From an uncultured bacterium (GTDB lineage Bacteria > Bacillota > Clostridia > Oscillospirales > Oscillospiraceae), in the NCBI GenBank assembly GCA_946548895.1, contig CAMNQF010000015.1, forward strand, positions 1 to 60,898: a stretch of 60,898 bases of DNA, written 5' to 3'. This document shows positions 26,195-34,620 of this stretch, piece by piece. The position numbers were made by a program, and so were the translations under genes. The notes under the pieces are model-generated. The model was not told the DNA's origin. It saw only the letters and a list, made by a program, of their open reading frames with translations, and did not search any database. Within the stretch, counting starts at the first letter, position 1, and each line of letters begins with the position of its first letter.

Positions 26195-26224
26195 AAAAAA
26201 GCCGGCCCTCAGGCCGGCTTTTTT
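26195..26224 (-). terminator. Terminator of the flgM-yjfB operon
   Basis: Minus-strand reading: AAAAAAGCCGGCC, a 4-base loop, GGCCGGCTTTTTT. It lies 7 bp after the yjfB-like stop and before the AAA+ gene, so that gene must have its own promoter. Confidence 0.93.
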
Positions 26225-26230
26225 GAGGCG

Positions 26231-26413
26231 TTACGCATATACATCGATATACTGCCCTTTGGCGGGAGTGGGGACCGCTTCCAGCATCTTCAAGAGCTCC
26301 TGGCCCGCCAACTCCTGGCTGTCCATCATCTTCTTGGTGACAGCGATGGAGTAGTTGTTGGCAAAAGACGCCGCGCTCATGCCCATTGCCATGCTGGCGA
26401 TGGATTCCATCAT
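26231..26413 (-). CDS. YjfB-family putative motility protein
   Basis: A 60-aa protein with the YjfB (putative motility protein) pattern: SMAMGMSAASFANNYSIAVTK, then MMDSQELAGQELLKMLE and a short PTP tail. Its Bacillus homologue belongs to the SigD regulon; its role is unknown. It is the last gene of the flgM operon, 3 bp after csrA, with GGAGGAG before a double ATG (the second ATG at 26410 is equally possible). Confidence 0.85.
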   Translation of the reverse strand: MMESIASMAMGMSAASFANNYSIAVTKKMMDSQELAGQELLKMLEAVPTPAKGQYIDVYA

Positions 26414-26416
26414 AGG

Positions 26417-26716
26417 TTACTCCTCCTTTCCCTCCGGCGGGGCCGGAGACTGGGTCTGGACGGGGCGGGAGCGCCCCGCCTGCTTATGATCCAGCACGCC
26501 GCCCAGCAGGCCCAGCAGCTCGGCGGGGGCGGACTCCTCCATAGCGGAGTCGCGGTTGGCGGCGGTGGCAGTGACCAGCTCGCTGCGCAGGATGGACACG
26601 TCCTCCGGCGCGGTAATGGCCAGGCGCACCCGCGTGCCGTCCACCGAGACCACGCGGACGGTGATGTCCTCACCGATCATCAGGGCCTCGCCGGCCTTGC
26701 GCTGCAAGATCAGCAT
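26417..26716 (-). CDS. csrA: CsrA translational regulator with C-terminal extension
   Basis: RNA-binding repressor that blocks flagellin mRNA translation. The core MLILQRKAGEALMIGEDITV, VSVDGTRVRLAITAPEDV and ILRSELV is a complete CsrA fold (about 50 residues). The protein continues to 99 aa with an Ala/Glu/Pro-rich tail, longer than the usual 60-75. The ATG at 26716 follows GAGGAGGG; the longer frame upstream is fliW in another reading. The last 7 bp of fliW overlap its start, so antagonist and target are translationally coupled. Confidence 0.95.
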   Translation of the reverse strand: MLILQRKAGEALMIGEDITVRVVSVDGTRVRLAITAPEDVSILRSELVTATAANRDSAMEESAPAELLGLLGGVLDHKQAGRSRPVQTQSPAPPEGKEE

Positions 26717-27162
26717 AATCTGCCCTCCTCTGCGCCGAATTGGGCCAGGGGATGGCGCATCTCGTAGGCGTCGGTATCCAAAATGACCTGCCGGGCCACC
26801 CGGGTCTCCGGGTGAATGGCCACCGGGCATTTCAGATTGACCGTGCTGTCGGACACCGGCTTTTTCACCACGCACAGCACGTAGAAGCCCAGCTCCTGAC
26901 TGTCCGTCACGCCCAGGTCCTTCAGCTCCTGGGGCTGGAGGATGGGGTTATAGCCAGGAAGAAGGGAGAAGGGACTCATGGCCACGAAGGCCAAGGCCGG
27001 GGTCCGGGTGCTCTGGAAGCACAGCAGGGACCCGGCGCCGCCGTCGAAGGGCAGGATCAGGAACTCATGTTCTTCCTCGAAGCCAAAAGGCCCCACGGGG
27101 AAGGTGATGATGTCCTCCGCCTCGTAGTCAATCTGGCCGAAGTATTTGGTCTGGAGCTTCAA
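26710..27162 (-). CDS. fliW: FliW flagellar assembly factor (CsrA antagonist)
   Basis: A 150-aa FliW. FGQIDYEAEDIITFPVGPFG at the start, FEEEHEFLILPF, LPGYNPILQP and NLKCPVAIHPETRVARQVIL are the family blocks. FliW binds either flagellin or CsrA, so free flagellin releases CsrA to stop further synthesis. It overlaps csrA by 7 bp and is preceded by the yviE-like gene, exactly as in Bacillus. CAGGAGGCG precedes the ATG. Confidence 0.96.
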   Translation of the reverse strand: MKLQTKYFGQIDYEAEDIITFPVGPFGFEEEHEFLILPFDGGAGSLLCFQSTRTPALAFVAMSPFSLLPGYNPILQPQELKDLGVTDSQELGFYVLCVVKKPVSDSTVNLKCPVAIHPETRVARQVILDTDAYEMRHPLAQFGAEEGRLC

Positions 27163-27189
27163 ACAAACGCCTCCTGTCGGATGGGCTGG

Positions 27190-27798
27190 TCAGGCCTCCA
27201 CATCCACCGGCTGGTAATCGGGGTCGGCAGAAGGGGGCACGTACAGCGGCCCGCCCACATACTTGATAATCACATCAGGCTGCTGGGTGACGGACAGCTC
27301 AATATCGCCGGGAGTGAACTCGAACTGGGGCTGGTTTACCCGCCAGTCAAAGTTCAGTTTATCCATCTCATAGCGGATGTGCATCTCGCCCGGATCCCAG
27401 CTGATCTCCGGGGGGACGGAGGGGAGAAATTCAAGCCCCACGTTGGGTTTGTAGTTCTTCGTGGTGGCGTCAGCCGCGAATTGCGTAATCATATCCTGTC
27501 CAATTTTCGCCTCCAAAAGCATTTGACCCTGCTGGGCAAAGGTGGCCGTGGCGGTGTAGGATGCCTGCTGGCCCTGCTGGGCGTATTGTTCAATGGAGCG
27601 CACAGCGGTGGGGACCACGGAATTCCGGGCCTCGAAGGTGTCGATATTCAGCTTGATGGGCCGGCTCTTGATGCTCAACCCCCCATCCCCACGGGAGATT
27701 TCCAGGTCTGCGGTCCCGCGGCTATACTCCAGCTTGGCGTGGGAGACCTTCATCTCAATTTCAATGGGGACGGTCTTGATCTCAATCAGGGGATACAT
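27190..27798 (-). CDS. YviE-like protein of unknown function (DUF6470 type)
   Basis: A 202-aa soluble, beta-rich protein beginning MYPLIEIKTVPIEIEMKVSH. Conserved features are Ile/Glu alternating strands, KPNVGLEFLPSVPPEISWDPGEMHIRYEMDK (part) and a C-terminal strand before a Pro-rich tail. It occupies the yviE slot between flgL and fliW, as in Bacillus. Its role is not known; a flagellar function is inferred from conserved order. Confidence 0.78.
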   Translation of the reverse strand: MYPLIEIKTVPIEIEMKVSHAKLEYSRGTADLEISRGDGGLSIKSRPIKLNIDTFEARNSVVPTAVRSIEQYAQQGQQASYTATATFAQQGQMLLEAKIGQDMITQFAADATTKNYKPNVGLEFLPSVPPEISWDPGEMHIRYEMDKLNFDWRVNQPQFEFTPGDIELSVTQQPDVIIKYVGGPLYVPPSADPDYQPVDVEA

Positions 27799-27855
27799 AA
27801 TATCATTTTTCGCTCCTCTCTCACAACAACTTTACAATGCGCGTGGCATATCCGC

Positions 27856-29442
27856 TCAGTTCAAATAGTCCATCAAGCTCTGGGAAAGGATGCTGTTGCC
27901 CACCTTCAGCGCGGCGTTGTAGCTGTACTGGGCCCAGATGAAGGCGCTGATGGCCTCCGCCATGTCCACATCCTCCAATTCGCTGTACTGCTCCTGGAGG
28001 TTATCAATGTTGCCCTCCAGCAGCTTGGTGTTGTTCTGCAGCTTGGTGGTGCTGGCGTCCATATTGGTGAACTGGGTCTTGAACTCGGAGGCGGCGTCCT
28101 CCAGCTTTCCAACCAGGCCCCGGAACTCCTCGTACACCGCTGTGCTCCACTCGCCCTCTTTGGGGACGCTGTCCGCGATTTGGGTGAGCCGCTGTACGAT
28201 GGAGTAAATGTTCCGGGGGTCGCCGTCCTCGTCCAGGCCATAGCCGATGAAGGTAATGCCATGGAGAGCGTCATTGTAGCCGCTGGACTCAATCAGCTTG
28301 CCGTCGTGCTCCTGGAAACCCAGGCCGATGTCCACAAAGCGCTTTTCGTTCACCAAGGTCTGCAGCTTGGCGGCATCCTCGACGGCCTCATCGTACTTTT
28401 CCTTGGTGATGACTTGGTCTTCCGCCTTGCCGTCAATCACCATGAAGAATGAGTTCTTTTTCTCGTCGTCGGTGGTGGGAGGAGTGGCCAATACCTTGCC
28501 GTCCTTGTCCACATACACGAGGTTGTTGGTGGGCACGCTGTTGTCGGTCAGCCGGTCGGGCTTGGAGTCGACGCGCGCTACCGCCTCATAGTAATCGGAC
28601 GTTGAGATGAGGTTGAACATTGCCGGCTCACCGGGGTTGCCGGCGGCGTCCAGTTTGCGGAAATAGCCGCCTGGCTCTCCCTCGGCCCCGGTGAACACGG
28701 AGCCGTCCCTGTTGTACTCCACGAAGTTCTTGTCGGGTTCAGCTGGATCCTTGGCCTCCAGCTTAGGCAGGGTGTACAGCCGCTCGTACTCCGCGACCGA
28801 CATCTTGATGATATTGTCCGTCTTGAGGTAGCAATTTTGGTTGGCGCCGGTGACATCCAGCTTTCCCGTATTATCCACTTGGATGAGTGTGTCACCGTTC
28901 TTCCAGACGTTGGGTTCCGCCGCGTCCACAGGCACCCCCCGGTAGTACAGCTGGTTGATTCCGTCCACCGTTTTTACCTCGAAGGGGACGTTGTGGCCAT
29001 CCGCCCCGGCAAAAATGAAAGCGTCGCCGTATTTCTGGTTCAGGCTTTGGACTATGTTCTCCGTCATTACGCTCAGGGCCTTGCTCAACTGGGTGCGGGC
29101 GTCGCCGGAGGGGTCGTTCAGCATTCTCAGCGTGGTGTCCTTCAAGGTGCCCAGTTCCAGGCCGCCGTTTTCGGTATCGACCAGCGCGCTAATGGACTGA
29201 AGGCTGTTGAAAGCGGTCTGGAACTTCTGGTAGGTGCTGTTGCTGTTGGTATACTGGTACTCCGCCATCATGCGGGACTTGCGCAGCTGAAACGCCTTGG
29301 AGGCGGCGGCGGGATCCTCCGCGTAGGAATTGAATTTGCGCTGGGTGAGCATCGTATCCCGGGCATGGTTTTGAGAGATGAAGGAATTCATCAAATTTCT
29401 GCGGTAGCCTCTCAGCACGCCGCCTGTTGTAGCACGGATCAT
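27856..29442 (-). CDS. flgL: FlgL hook-filament junction protein, enlarged
   Basis: Hook-associated protein 3. The N-terminal flagellin-like D0 block (MIRATTGGVLRGYRRNLMNSF) and C-terminal ISAFIWAQYSYNAALKVGNS with LSQSLMDYLN are diagnostic of FlgL. At 528 aa it is much longer than Bacillus FlgL (about 300 aa); the extra sequence is a Lys/Asp-rich central insertion exposed on the junction surface. It lies 18 bp after flgK, with GGAGGG before the ATG. Confidence 0.92.
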   Translation of the reverse strand: MIRATTGGVLRGYRRNLMNSFISQNHARDTMLTQRKFNSYAEDPAAASKAFQLRKSRMMAEYQYTNSNSTYQKFQTAFNSLQSISALVDTENGGLELGTLKDTTLRMLNDPSGDARTQLSKALSVMTENIVQSLNQKYGDAFIFAGADGHNVPFEVKTVDGINQLYYRGVPVDAAEPNVWKNGDTLIQVDNTGKLDVTGANQNCYLKTDNIIKMSVAEYERLYTLPKLEAKDPAEPDKNFVEYNRDGSVFTGAEGEPGGYFRKLDAAGNPGEPAMFNLISTSDYYEAVARVDSKPDRLTDNSVPTNNLVYVDKDGKVLATPPTTDDEKKNSFFMVIDGKAEDQVITKEKYDEAVEDAAKLQTLVNEKRFVDIGLGFQEHDGKLIESSGYNDALHGITFIGYGLDEDGDPRNIYSIVQRLTQIADSVPKEGEWSTAVYEEFRGLVGKLEDAASEFKTQFTNMDASTTKLQNNTKLLEGNIDNLQEQYSELEDVDMAEAISAFIWAQYSYNAALKVGNSILSQSLMDYLN

Positions 29443-29460
29443 GGGATACCCTCCTTATGG

Positions 29461-31635
29461 TCAGCGTCCGGCGATGCCGGTGTTATTAATCAGCCGGTCG
29501 ATTGCCTCGTCAATGGCGGTCATCATGCGGCAGGCGGCGGAGTACGCCTTTTGGAACTGCATGATGTTCATGGCCTCGTCGTTCAGGTCCACGCCGGATA
29601 CGCCGTCCCTGCTGGTGTCAATCTCCACCAGCTGGGTGTAGCTGGTATTGAGCTGGACGTTGTTTTTGCGCGCGTCGTTGCCCAGGGTGGAGGCCATGTT
29701 GTCATACATCCCATTGAAACTGCCCTTGTACAGCTTGGAACTGACACAGTCGTCCCCAATCAGGTCCTTGGGGCTGTAGACCAGGTCCTCCGTCAGCTTG
29801 GAGATCATGTGGCCGATGTTTTCGTTTTTGGTGGTGTTCTGAATATCTCCGTCGTGGAGGAGGATATAAGTGGGGACTACCTTCACGTCGCCGGTGGACC
29901 AGCTGTGGGAGATGGAGATGTTGGAGGCGTTGATGCCGGTGGGATCGTCGTTGTCGTTGCGGTTGCTGAACAGGGGGCCCATGCCCTCCGGAGCCATGGT
30001 GGCGTTGACCGTGATCTCCTGGTCGGGGGGATTGGCGGCCGCGCTCACGCCGTGATCGCCCAGGAACCTGCTCAGGATTGCCTCCGCGTCGCCCTCTTTG
30101 CCGGCAATGATATTGCCCTTGGCGTCCAAAACGCCGTTCACATCAGCTTCCCAGGCGGAGCCGGCCCCGGCGGCCTCCTTGATCTTGGCCATAACCTTTT
30201 CCAGCGGGTCGTCCACGCTGATCTGCGCCCTGGTGAGCGTGCACTCGGGCGCGTGGGCGCCGTCGGTCCGGCCCACATAGTAGCCGCCGGCGTCCACATA
30301 GTAGCCGTTTTCGGCTTCCGTCAGCCCCAGGTCCTTGGGGGTGCCGGTCTGCTGCGCATAGATCAGGTTGCCGTCCTGATCCATCATGGCGCCCTTGTTC
30401 AGGGCGTTGTAGGTGTCGGCAAACTTCTTGGCCAGCAGGTCCATGGACAGCTGGAAGTAGGGGATGCCCCGCTTGATGGCGGCGTTTTCGTCTATGGCCA
30501 CGTCGGCGTTGGTGGAGAACTCGCCCTTTTCGGTGAGCATCTCCCGCACCGCCTGGATGGAGCCGAACAGGTCGTTGTCGTCCAGGGTCACCGGGCGGCC
30601 CTTGTTCATGTCCAGGTCCTTGGGCACGATGTTGCGCTGGTCCACCAGGTTGGACACCATGATGGTATACATGGGGTCGTCGATCATCTCGGCGTCGGCC
30701 TCTTCGCAGGGGTTGCCGTCCTGGTCCAGGTAGGGCAGGCTGTCGGGGTCGTTGGGGTCATGGTTGGGGTTGGGATTGGGGATCTGCTTGATGGAGATCT
30801 GTGACCCATAGATGCCGTCCACCAGAACAGTGCTGTCCGTTGTGACCAGGGGGTCCGGGTTGGAGTCGCCCAGGGAGATGGTGAGCTTCTCCACCTCGAT
30901 GCCCGCGCCGATCTCCTCCATGGAGTACTCCACCTTGATGTGCATCAGCTGGGACAGCTCGTCGATCTGGCGGTTGCGCTCGTCACGCATCTCCAGGGCG
31001 TTGTCGCCGTGGATCTCCGATTCCCGGATGGACTCGTTCAGGTTGCGGATGTTAGTGAGAATCTCGTTGGCGGAAGTGACCTTTTTCTTCAGGTCGTCCA
31101 CAGTGTTTTCCCGCAGGTTCTCCAGCTTGTCGGCATAGGTGTGGAACAGGTTGCACAGCGCCTCCGCGGAGTTGCGCACCAGGGTGTCGTTGCCCTTGGT
31201 GGGCTCCTCGTTCAGCCCTTGCAGCTGCTTGAGGATGTCCATCATCTGGGCGTACAGGACGCCGTCGTCCTCATTGTCCTTGGTGATCTCCCGGCCCACC
31301 TCGTCCAAGGTGTCGGCGATCTCGTTGAGGCTGGCCAGGGTGGTGTCGTGATAGCCCACGCTGGCGGCGGTGTTGCGGAAGCGGATGTCCAGGTAGGGGT
31401 CCCGGACCTGGTTGATGCTGGTGACCAGGGCGCCGTTGCCCACGTGGTTGTCAAACTGGGAGCGGTATACATCGTTTCCGCCGGTTTTCAGGCTCACCTG
31501 GTCCAGCCGCTGGCGGGTGTAGCCCACCGTGTTGAGGTTAGAGATGTTGTTGCCAGTCACGCGCAGTCCGTGCTGGGCGGCATAAATGCCCAGGCGGGCT
31601 GTGGTAAAGCCGTCAAATGTTCCAACAGTACCCAT
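29461..31635 (-). CDS. flgK: FlgK hook-filament junction protein, enlarged
   Basis: Hook-associated protein 1. The N-terminus TVGTFDGFTTARLGIYAAQH with GNNISNLNTVGYTRQRLD is the axial-protein signature, and the C-terminus SGVDLNDEAMNIMQFQKAYSA with MMTAIDEAIDRLIN is typical of FlgK. At 724 aa it exceeds Bacillus FlgK (about 500 aa), with the extra length in the middle. It sits between flgN, its probable chaperone, and flgL. Confidence 0.95.
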   Translation of the reverse strand: MGTVGTFDGFTTARLGIYAAQHGLRVTGNNISNLNTVGYTRQRLDQVSLKTGGNDVYRSQFDNHVGNGALVTSINQVRDPYLDIRFRNTAASVGYHDTTLASLNEIADTLDEVGREITKDNEDDGVLYAQMMDILKQLQGLNEEPTKGNDTLVRNSAEALCNLFHTYADKLENLRENTVDDLKKKVTSANEILTNIRNLNESIRESEIHGDNALEMRDERNRQIDELSQLMHIKVEYSMEEIGAGIEVEKLTISLGDSNPDPLVTTDSTVLVDGIYGSQISIKQIPNPNPNHDPNDPDSLPYLDQDGNPCEEADAEMIDDPMYTIMVSNLVDQRNIVPKDLDMNKGRPVTLDDNDLFGSIQAVREMLTEKGEFSTNADVAIDENAAIKRGIPYFQLSMDLLAKKFADTYNALNKGAMMDQDGNLIYAQQTGTPKDLGLTEAENGYYVDAGGYYVGRTDGAHAPECTLTRAQISVDDPLEKVMAKIKEAAGAGSAWEADVNGVLDAKGNIIAGKEGDAEAILSRFLGDHGVSAAANPPDQEITVNATMAPEGMGPLFSNRNDNDDPTGINASNISISHSWSTGDVKVVPTYILLHDGDIQNTTKNENIGHMISKLTEDLVYSPKDLIGDDCVSSKLYKGSFNGMYDNMASTLGNDARKNNVQLNTSYTQLVEIDTSRDGVSGVDLNDEAMNIMQFQKAYSAACRMMTAIDEAIDRLINNTGIAGR

Positions 31636-31665
31636 AGCTAAAACTCCTTACTTGACACGCCGCGG

Positions 31666-32145
31666 TCAGGCGCGGAAATCTGTTTTCATATTTTGAGGCG
31701 GCTCCACGCCGGGGGGTTCGTAGCCCGCGCCCGGGTCCGCCGGATCCACTCCGGCGGCGGTGAGCACCTTTTCGATCTGGTGCAGGTTGAGTTCCAAGGT
31801 GTTCCGCGCCATGTCCGCGTAACTGCGGTACTCCTGGTAGCTGCGCCGGGCGGCCTCCGCCGCCTGCCGGGCCTCGTCCTCCAGGTCGGGGGGGACGCGG
31901 CCGGGCAGCTCCGCCAGGGAGACGCCGTTCAGGCCCAGGCCCTCCAGCAGTTTGACCCGCCGCTGGTCCAGCCCCCGCAGGGTGAGGGTCATGGCCTGCT
32001 CCTGCTTGAGCACGTCGCCCAGGGCCATGAGGTCGTCCTGCCGGACGGAATCCGCTTTCTCCTGGGCCAGGGCGGAAAGCCGGTCCAGGCAGCCGCTCAA
32101 CTCGTTCAGCAGGCCAAGATAGGATCGGTAGTCAGCCGCCCCCAT
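31666..32145 (-). CDS. flgN: FlgN flagellar export chaperone
   Basis: A 159-aa helical protein with the FlgN pattern: LLNELSGCLDRLSALAQEKA, VLKQEQAMTLTLRGLDQRR and a long C-terminal helix. FlgN escorts FlgK and FlgL to the export gate. Its start adjoins the end of flgM, and flgK follows, the standard flgM-flgN-flgK-flgL order. Sequence similarity is modest, so context carries much of the call. Confidence 0.85.
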   Translation of the reverse strand: MGAADYRSYLGLLNELSGCLDRLSALAQEKADSVRQDDLMALGDVLKQEQAMTLTLRGLDQRRVKLLEGLGLNGVSLAELPGRVPPDLEDEARQAAEAARRSYQEYRSYADMARNTLELNLHQIEKVLTAAGVDPADPGAGYEPPGVEPPQNMKTDFRA

Positions 32146-32463
32146 TTACCGCCCCTCCCCGAGGAACAGGATCCGGGCCGCGATGGCCATGGGATCCGGG
32201 GTATACTCGCCGGAGGCCACCTGCTGGCGCAGGGCGGCGATGTCGCCGGTGGTGGTGGTGGTGCGCACCTCGCCGGACAGCCGGCTGACCAGCCCCATGT
32301 GGAAGCGGTTGTCCTGACTGGGAGTGGAGAGGGTAACGCTGTCGTATTTGTTGCCGCCCGAGACCACCTGGGCCTTTTTGTCGCGGGCCGACTTGGCCTG
32401 ATAGATTTTGGCGGGACTGATGGGGGAGATCGCGCCGTATCCGGACGAGGTCAGCATAGTCAC
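32146..32463 (-). CDS. flgM: FlgM anti-sigma-28 factor
   Basis: A 105-aa protein that holds sigma-28 until it is exported through the finished hook. The C-terminal helices IAALRQQVASGEYTPDPMAIAARIL carry the conserved FlgM pattern (V-x-x-G-x-Y-x-x-D-x-x-x-x-A-x-x-I), and the N-terminal half is disordered and Ser/Lys-rich. It is the first gene after a SigD promoter, so sigma-28 drives its own inhibitor. Confidence 0.88.
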   Translation of the reverse strand: MTMLTSSGYGAISPISPAKIYQAKSARDKKAQVVSGGNKYDSVTLSTPSQDNRFHMGLVSRLSGEVRTTTTTGDIAALRQQVASGEYTPDPMAIAARILFLGEGR

Positions 32464-32512
32464 TCACATCCTTTTGATATCCGTAGGGTTTCTTGCGCTA
32501 CATTCAACTTAT

Positions 32513-32539
32513 ATATCGGCAAGGATGCCCAGAACATAA
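32513..32539 (-). promoter_or_regulatory. SigD promoter of the flgM-yjfB operon
   Basis: Minus-strand reading: TTAT at 32539-32536, a 15-base spacer and a perfect GCCGATAT (32520-32513). The -10 is the exact SigD consensus and the -35 is weak. It lies about 50 bp upstream of flgM. Confidence 0.82.
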
Positions 32540-32571
32540 GAAAAAGGAGGAAATTTCTTTCTAAACGCCGT

Positions 32572-32604
32572 CTGCCCGGAGCTTTTGCCAAAAGCTCCGG
32601 GCAG
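32572..32604 (-). terminator. Hairpin after cheB
   Basis: A perfect 15-bp stem (32572-32586 with 32590-32604) with a 3-base loop, 36 bp downstream of the cheB stop and ahead of the flgM promoter. It has no T-run beyond the stem, so it may be a weak terminator. Confidence 0.7.
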
Positions 32605-32640
32605 AATTCGATGTTTTATGGCGTTTTACGGCCGCCGGCG

Positions 32641-33708
32641 TCAGCCCAGGCTCTTCAAATGCCGGAGGAGGACGTTGGAAATGTTGTCGCAGGAGGCCTG
32701 GATCATCACCGCGCCGATGTTTTGGGCCACGCCGGGCATACCGTAGACCACGGAGGATTCTTTGTCCTGGCCGATGGTGTAGGCCCCCTTCTTCCGCATG
32801 GCCAGCAGGCCCACGGCGCCGTCCTGCCCCATGCCGGTCATGATGATGCCCACCATTTTGCAGGTGACCACGTCGGCCATGGACTGGAACATGGCGTCCA
32901 CGGAGGGGCGGTGGCCGCTGACCTTTTCCCCGGGGGTGCAGTTGACGGTGTACCGGGTACCGATGCGCACCACCCGGCACTGGAGGTCGGCGGGGGCCAC
33001 CAAGGCCAGCCCCCGGTGGAGCTCGTCGCCGCTCTGGGCCTCCCGCACCTCCATGGCGCACAGGCGGTTGAGGCGTTCGGCGTACATTTTGGTGAAGCCG
33101 GGGGGCATATGCTGGACAATAACCATGGGCGGGATGTCGGCGGGCAGCCGCTTCATCACCGCCAAGGTGGCCTCGGTGCCGCCGGTGGAGGCGCCCAGGC
33201 CGATGATGACCCGGTCCAGGTTGGCGCTGGGACCTAGGCTGGGGATGGCGGATGCGCCGGCGGTGGCCGCGCCGCCGCCCGCCGGCGCAGAAGCGGTGCG
33301 GGGCCGGGCGTTGGCGGCGATGATGACCTTCTGGGCCAGGGCGGCCAGGAAGGTGGCCTCGCTGGTGGTGCCGTCAGGCTTGCGGACGAAGTCCACCGCG
33401 CCCGCGGCCAGGGCGTCGAACACCTTCAAATTTAAGGAGGACACCAGGATGACGGGGATGGGGTGGGCGGGCAGGTACTGCTTCAAAAACTCAATGCCGT
33501 TCTGCCCGGGCATCTCCACGTCCATTGTGACCACGTCCGGCTGGTACTGGGGAATCTTATTCTTGGCGTCCAGGGTATTGATGGCGTAGCCCACCACCTC
33601 AATCCTGGGGTGGGCGTTCAGACCGCGGATCAGCATACTCCGGGCTACCATGGAGTCGTCCACCACCATGACGCGGATTTTCTTGTTAACTGCGGCAGGG
33701 ATCGTCAT
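32641..33708 (-). CDS. cheB: CheB receptor methylesterase/deamidase
   Basis: A 355-aa two-domain protein. The receiver (1-125) has Asp17-Asp18 and phospho-acceptor Asp63 (TMDVEMPG). After an Ala/Pro linker, the methylesterase domain has the catalytic Ser in IGLGASTGGTEA, His in IVQHMPPGFT and Asp in IIMTGMGQDGA. It removes methyl groups from receptors when phosphorylated by CheA. It is the last gene of the cheA-cheW-cheR-cheB run. Confidence 0.97.
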   Translation of the reverse strand: MTIPAAVNKKIRVMVVDDSMVARSMLIRGLNAHPRIEVVGYAINTLDAKNKIPQYQPDVVTMDVEMPGQNGIEFLKQYLPAHPIPVILVSSLNLKVFDALAAGAVDFVRKPDGTTSEATFLAALAQKVIIAANARPRTASAPAGGGAATAGASAIPSLGPSANLDRVIIGLGASTGGTEATLAVMKRLPADIPPMVIVQHMPPGFTKMYAERLNRLCAMEVREAQSGDELHRGLALVAPADLQCRVVRIGTRYTVNCTPGEKVSGHRPSVDAMFQSMADVVTCKMVGIIMTGMGQDGAVGLLAMRKKGAYTIGQDKESSVVYGMPGVAQNIGAVMIQASCDNISNVLLRHLKSLG

Positions 33709-33741
33709 AAGAGGAAGCTCCTCTCCTTTTTCATAGAGATA

Positions 33742-33771
33742 CCGGGCCGACCGGCGAGGGGATCGGCCCGG
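33742..33771 (-). other. Inverted repeat between cheR and cheB
   Basis: A 9-bp stem (33742-33750 with 33763-33771) in the 72-bp gap between cheR and cheB. There is no T-run. It could attenuate transcription into cheB or protect the upstream mRNA end. Confidence 0.5.
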
Positions 33772-33780
33772 CTGTTGCGA

Positions 33781-34620
33781 TTACTTTTGGAACGTGGACG
33801 GGGCCAGGCGGCGGTAGGGCGTGTTGGTGCTGAGGTTTTCCGACTTGCTGATGAGCAGGTAGCCGCCGGGGACGGTGGCGTCGTAAAACCGGCGGACCAG
33901 GGCGTCTTTGGTGGGCTGGTCGAAATAGATCATCACGTTCCGGCAGAAGATCACGTCGAACTTGCGGCGGAATTTGATGGGGTCCATCAGGTTGAAGGGC
34001 TGGAAAATCACGTTGTCCCGCACTTTGGGGGCTACCTGGTACTGCCCGCCGGGCTGGGGGACGAAATACTTCTTCTTCCAGTCGGCGGGGATGGTGTCCG
34101 GCAGCTCGTACACGCCCTTTTTGGCGGCGGTCATGGCCCGGTTGGAGATGTCGGTGGCCAGCAGCCGGCAGTCCCACTGGGCGGCCTGGGGACCCAGGTA
34201 GTCGAAGAGGAACATGGTGATGTTGTAGGGCTCCTCACCGGTGGAGCAGCCCGCGCTCCAGATGGCCAGGGTCTTATCCCGCTGGTGGCGCTGCACGATG
34301 TCGGGGATAATTTTCTGGCAGAACAGGTCCAGGTGCTCCTTTTCCCGCATGAAGAAGGTGTAGTTGGTGGTGAGCTTATCCAGCAGCAGGGTAATCTCGT
34401 CGTTGTCCTTGGTCTGGAGCACATGGTTGACAAAGTCGGAGAAGCTGGTGTAGCCCCGCTGCTTAATGGCGGTGGAAAGCCGGCCGGTGATGAGCTGGCG
34501 CTTTTGGGACAAGTCGATGCCGTAATTGCTCTGCACAAACTTGACCAGCCGGTTGAAGTCGGCGTCCGTGATGGCCAGGGCGGAAAAAGAGCCGCCCGCT
34601 CCAGTTCCCGGGTTAATCAT
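33781..34620 (-). CDS. cheR: CheR receptor methyltransferase
   Basis: A 279-aa SAM-dependent methyltransferase acting on receptor glutamates. The N-terminal helical domain (FVQSNYGIDLSQKRQLITGRL) is followed by the SAM-binding motif IWSAGCSTGEEPYNI (about 119-133), DISNRAMTAAKKGVY and FDVIFCRNVMIYFD. It overlaps the end of cheW by 8 bp, indicating one transcript. Confidence 0.97.
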   Translation of the reverse strand: MINPGTGAGGSFSALAITDADFNRLVKFVQSNYGIDLSQKRQLITGRLSTAIKQRGYTSFSDFVNHVLQTKDNDEITLLLDKLTTNYTFFMREKEHLDLFCQKIIPDIVQRHQRDKTLAIWSAGCSTGEEPYNITMFLFDYLGPQAAQWDCRLLATDISNRAMTAAKKGVYELPDTIPADWKKKYFVPQPGGQYQVAPKVRDNVIFQPFNLMDPIKFRRKFDVIFCRNVMIYFDQPTKDALVRRFYDATVPGGYLLISKSENLSTNTPYRRLAPSTFQK

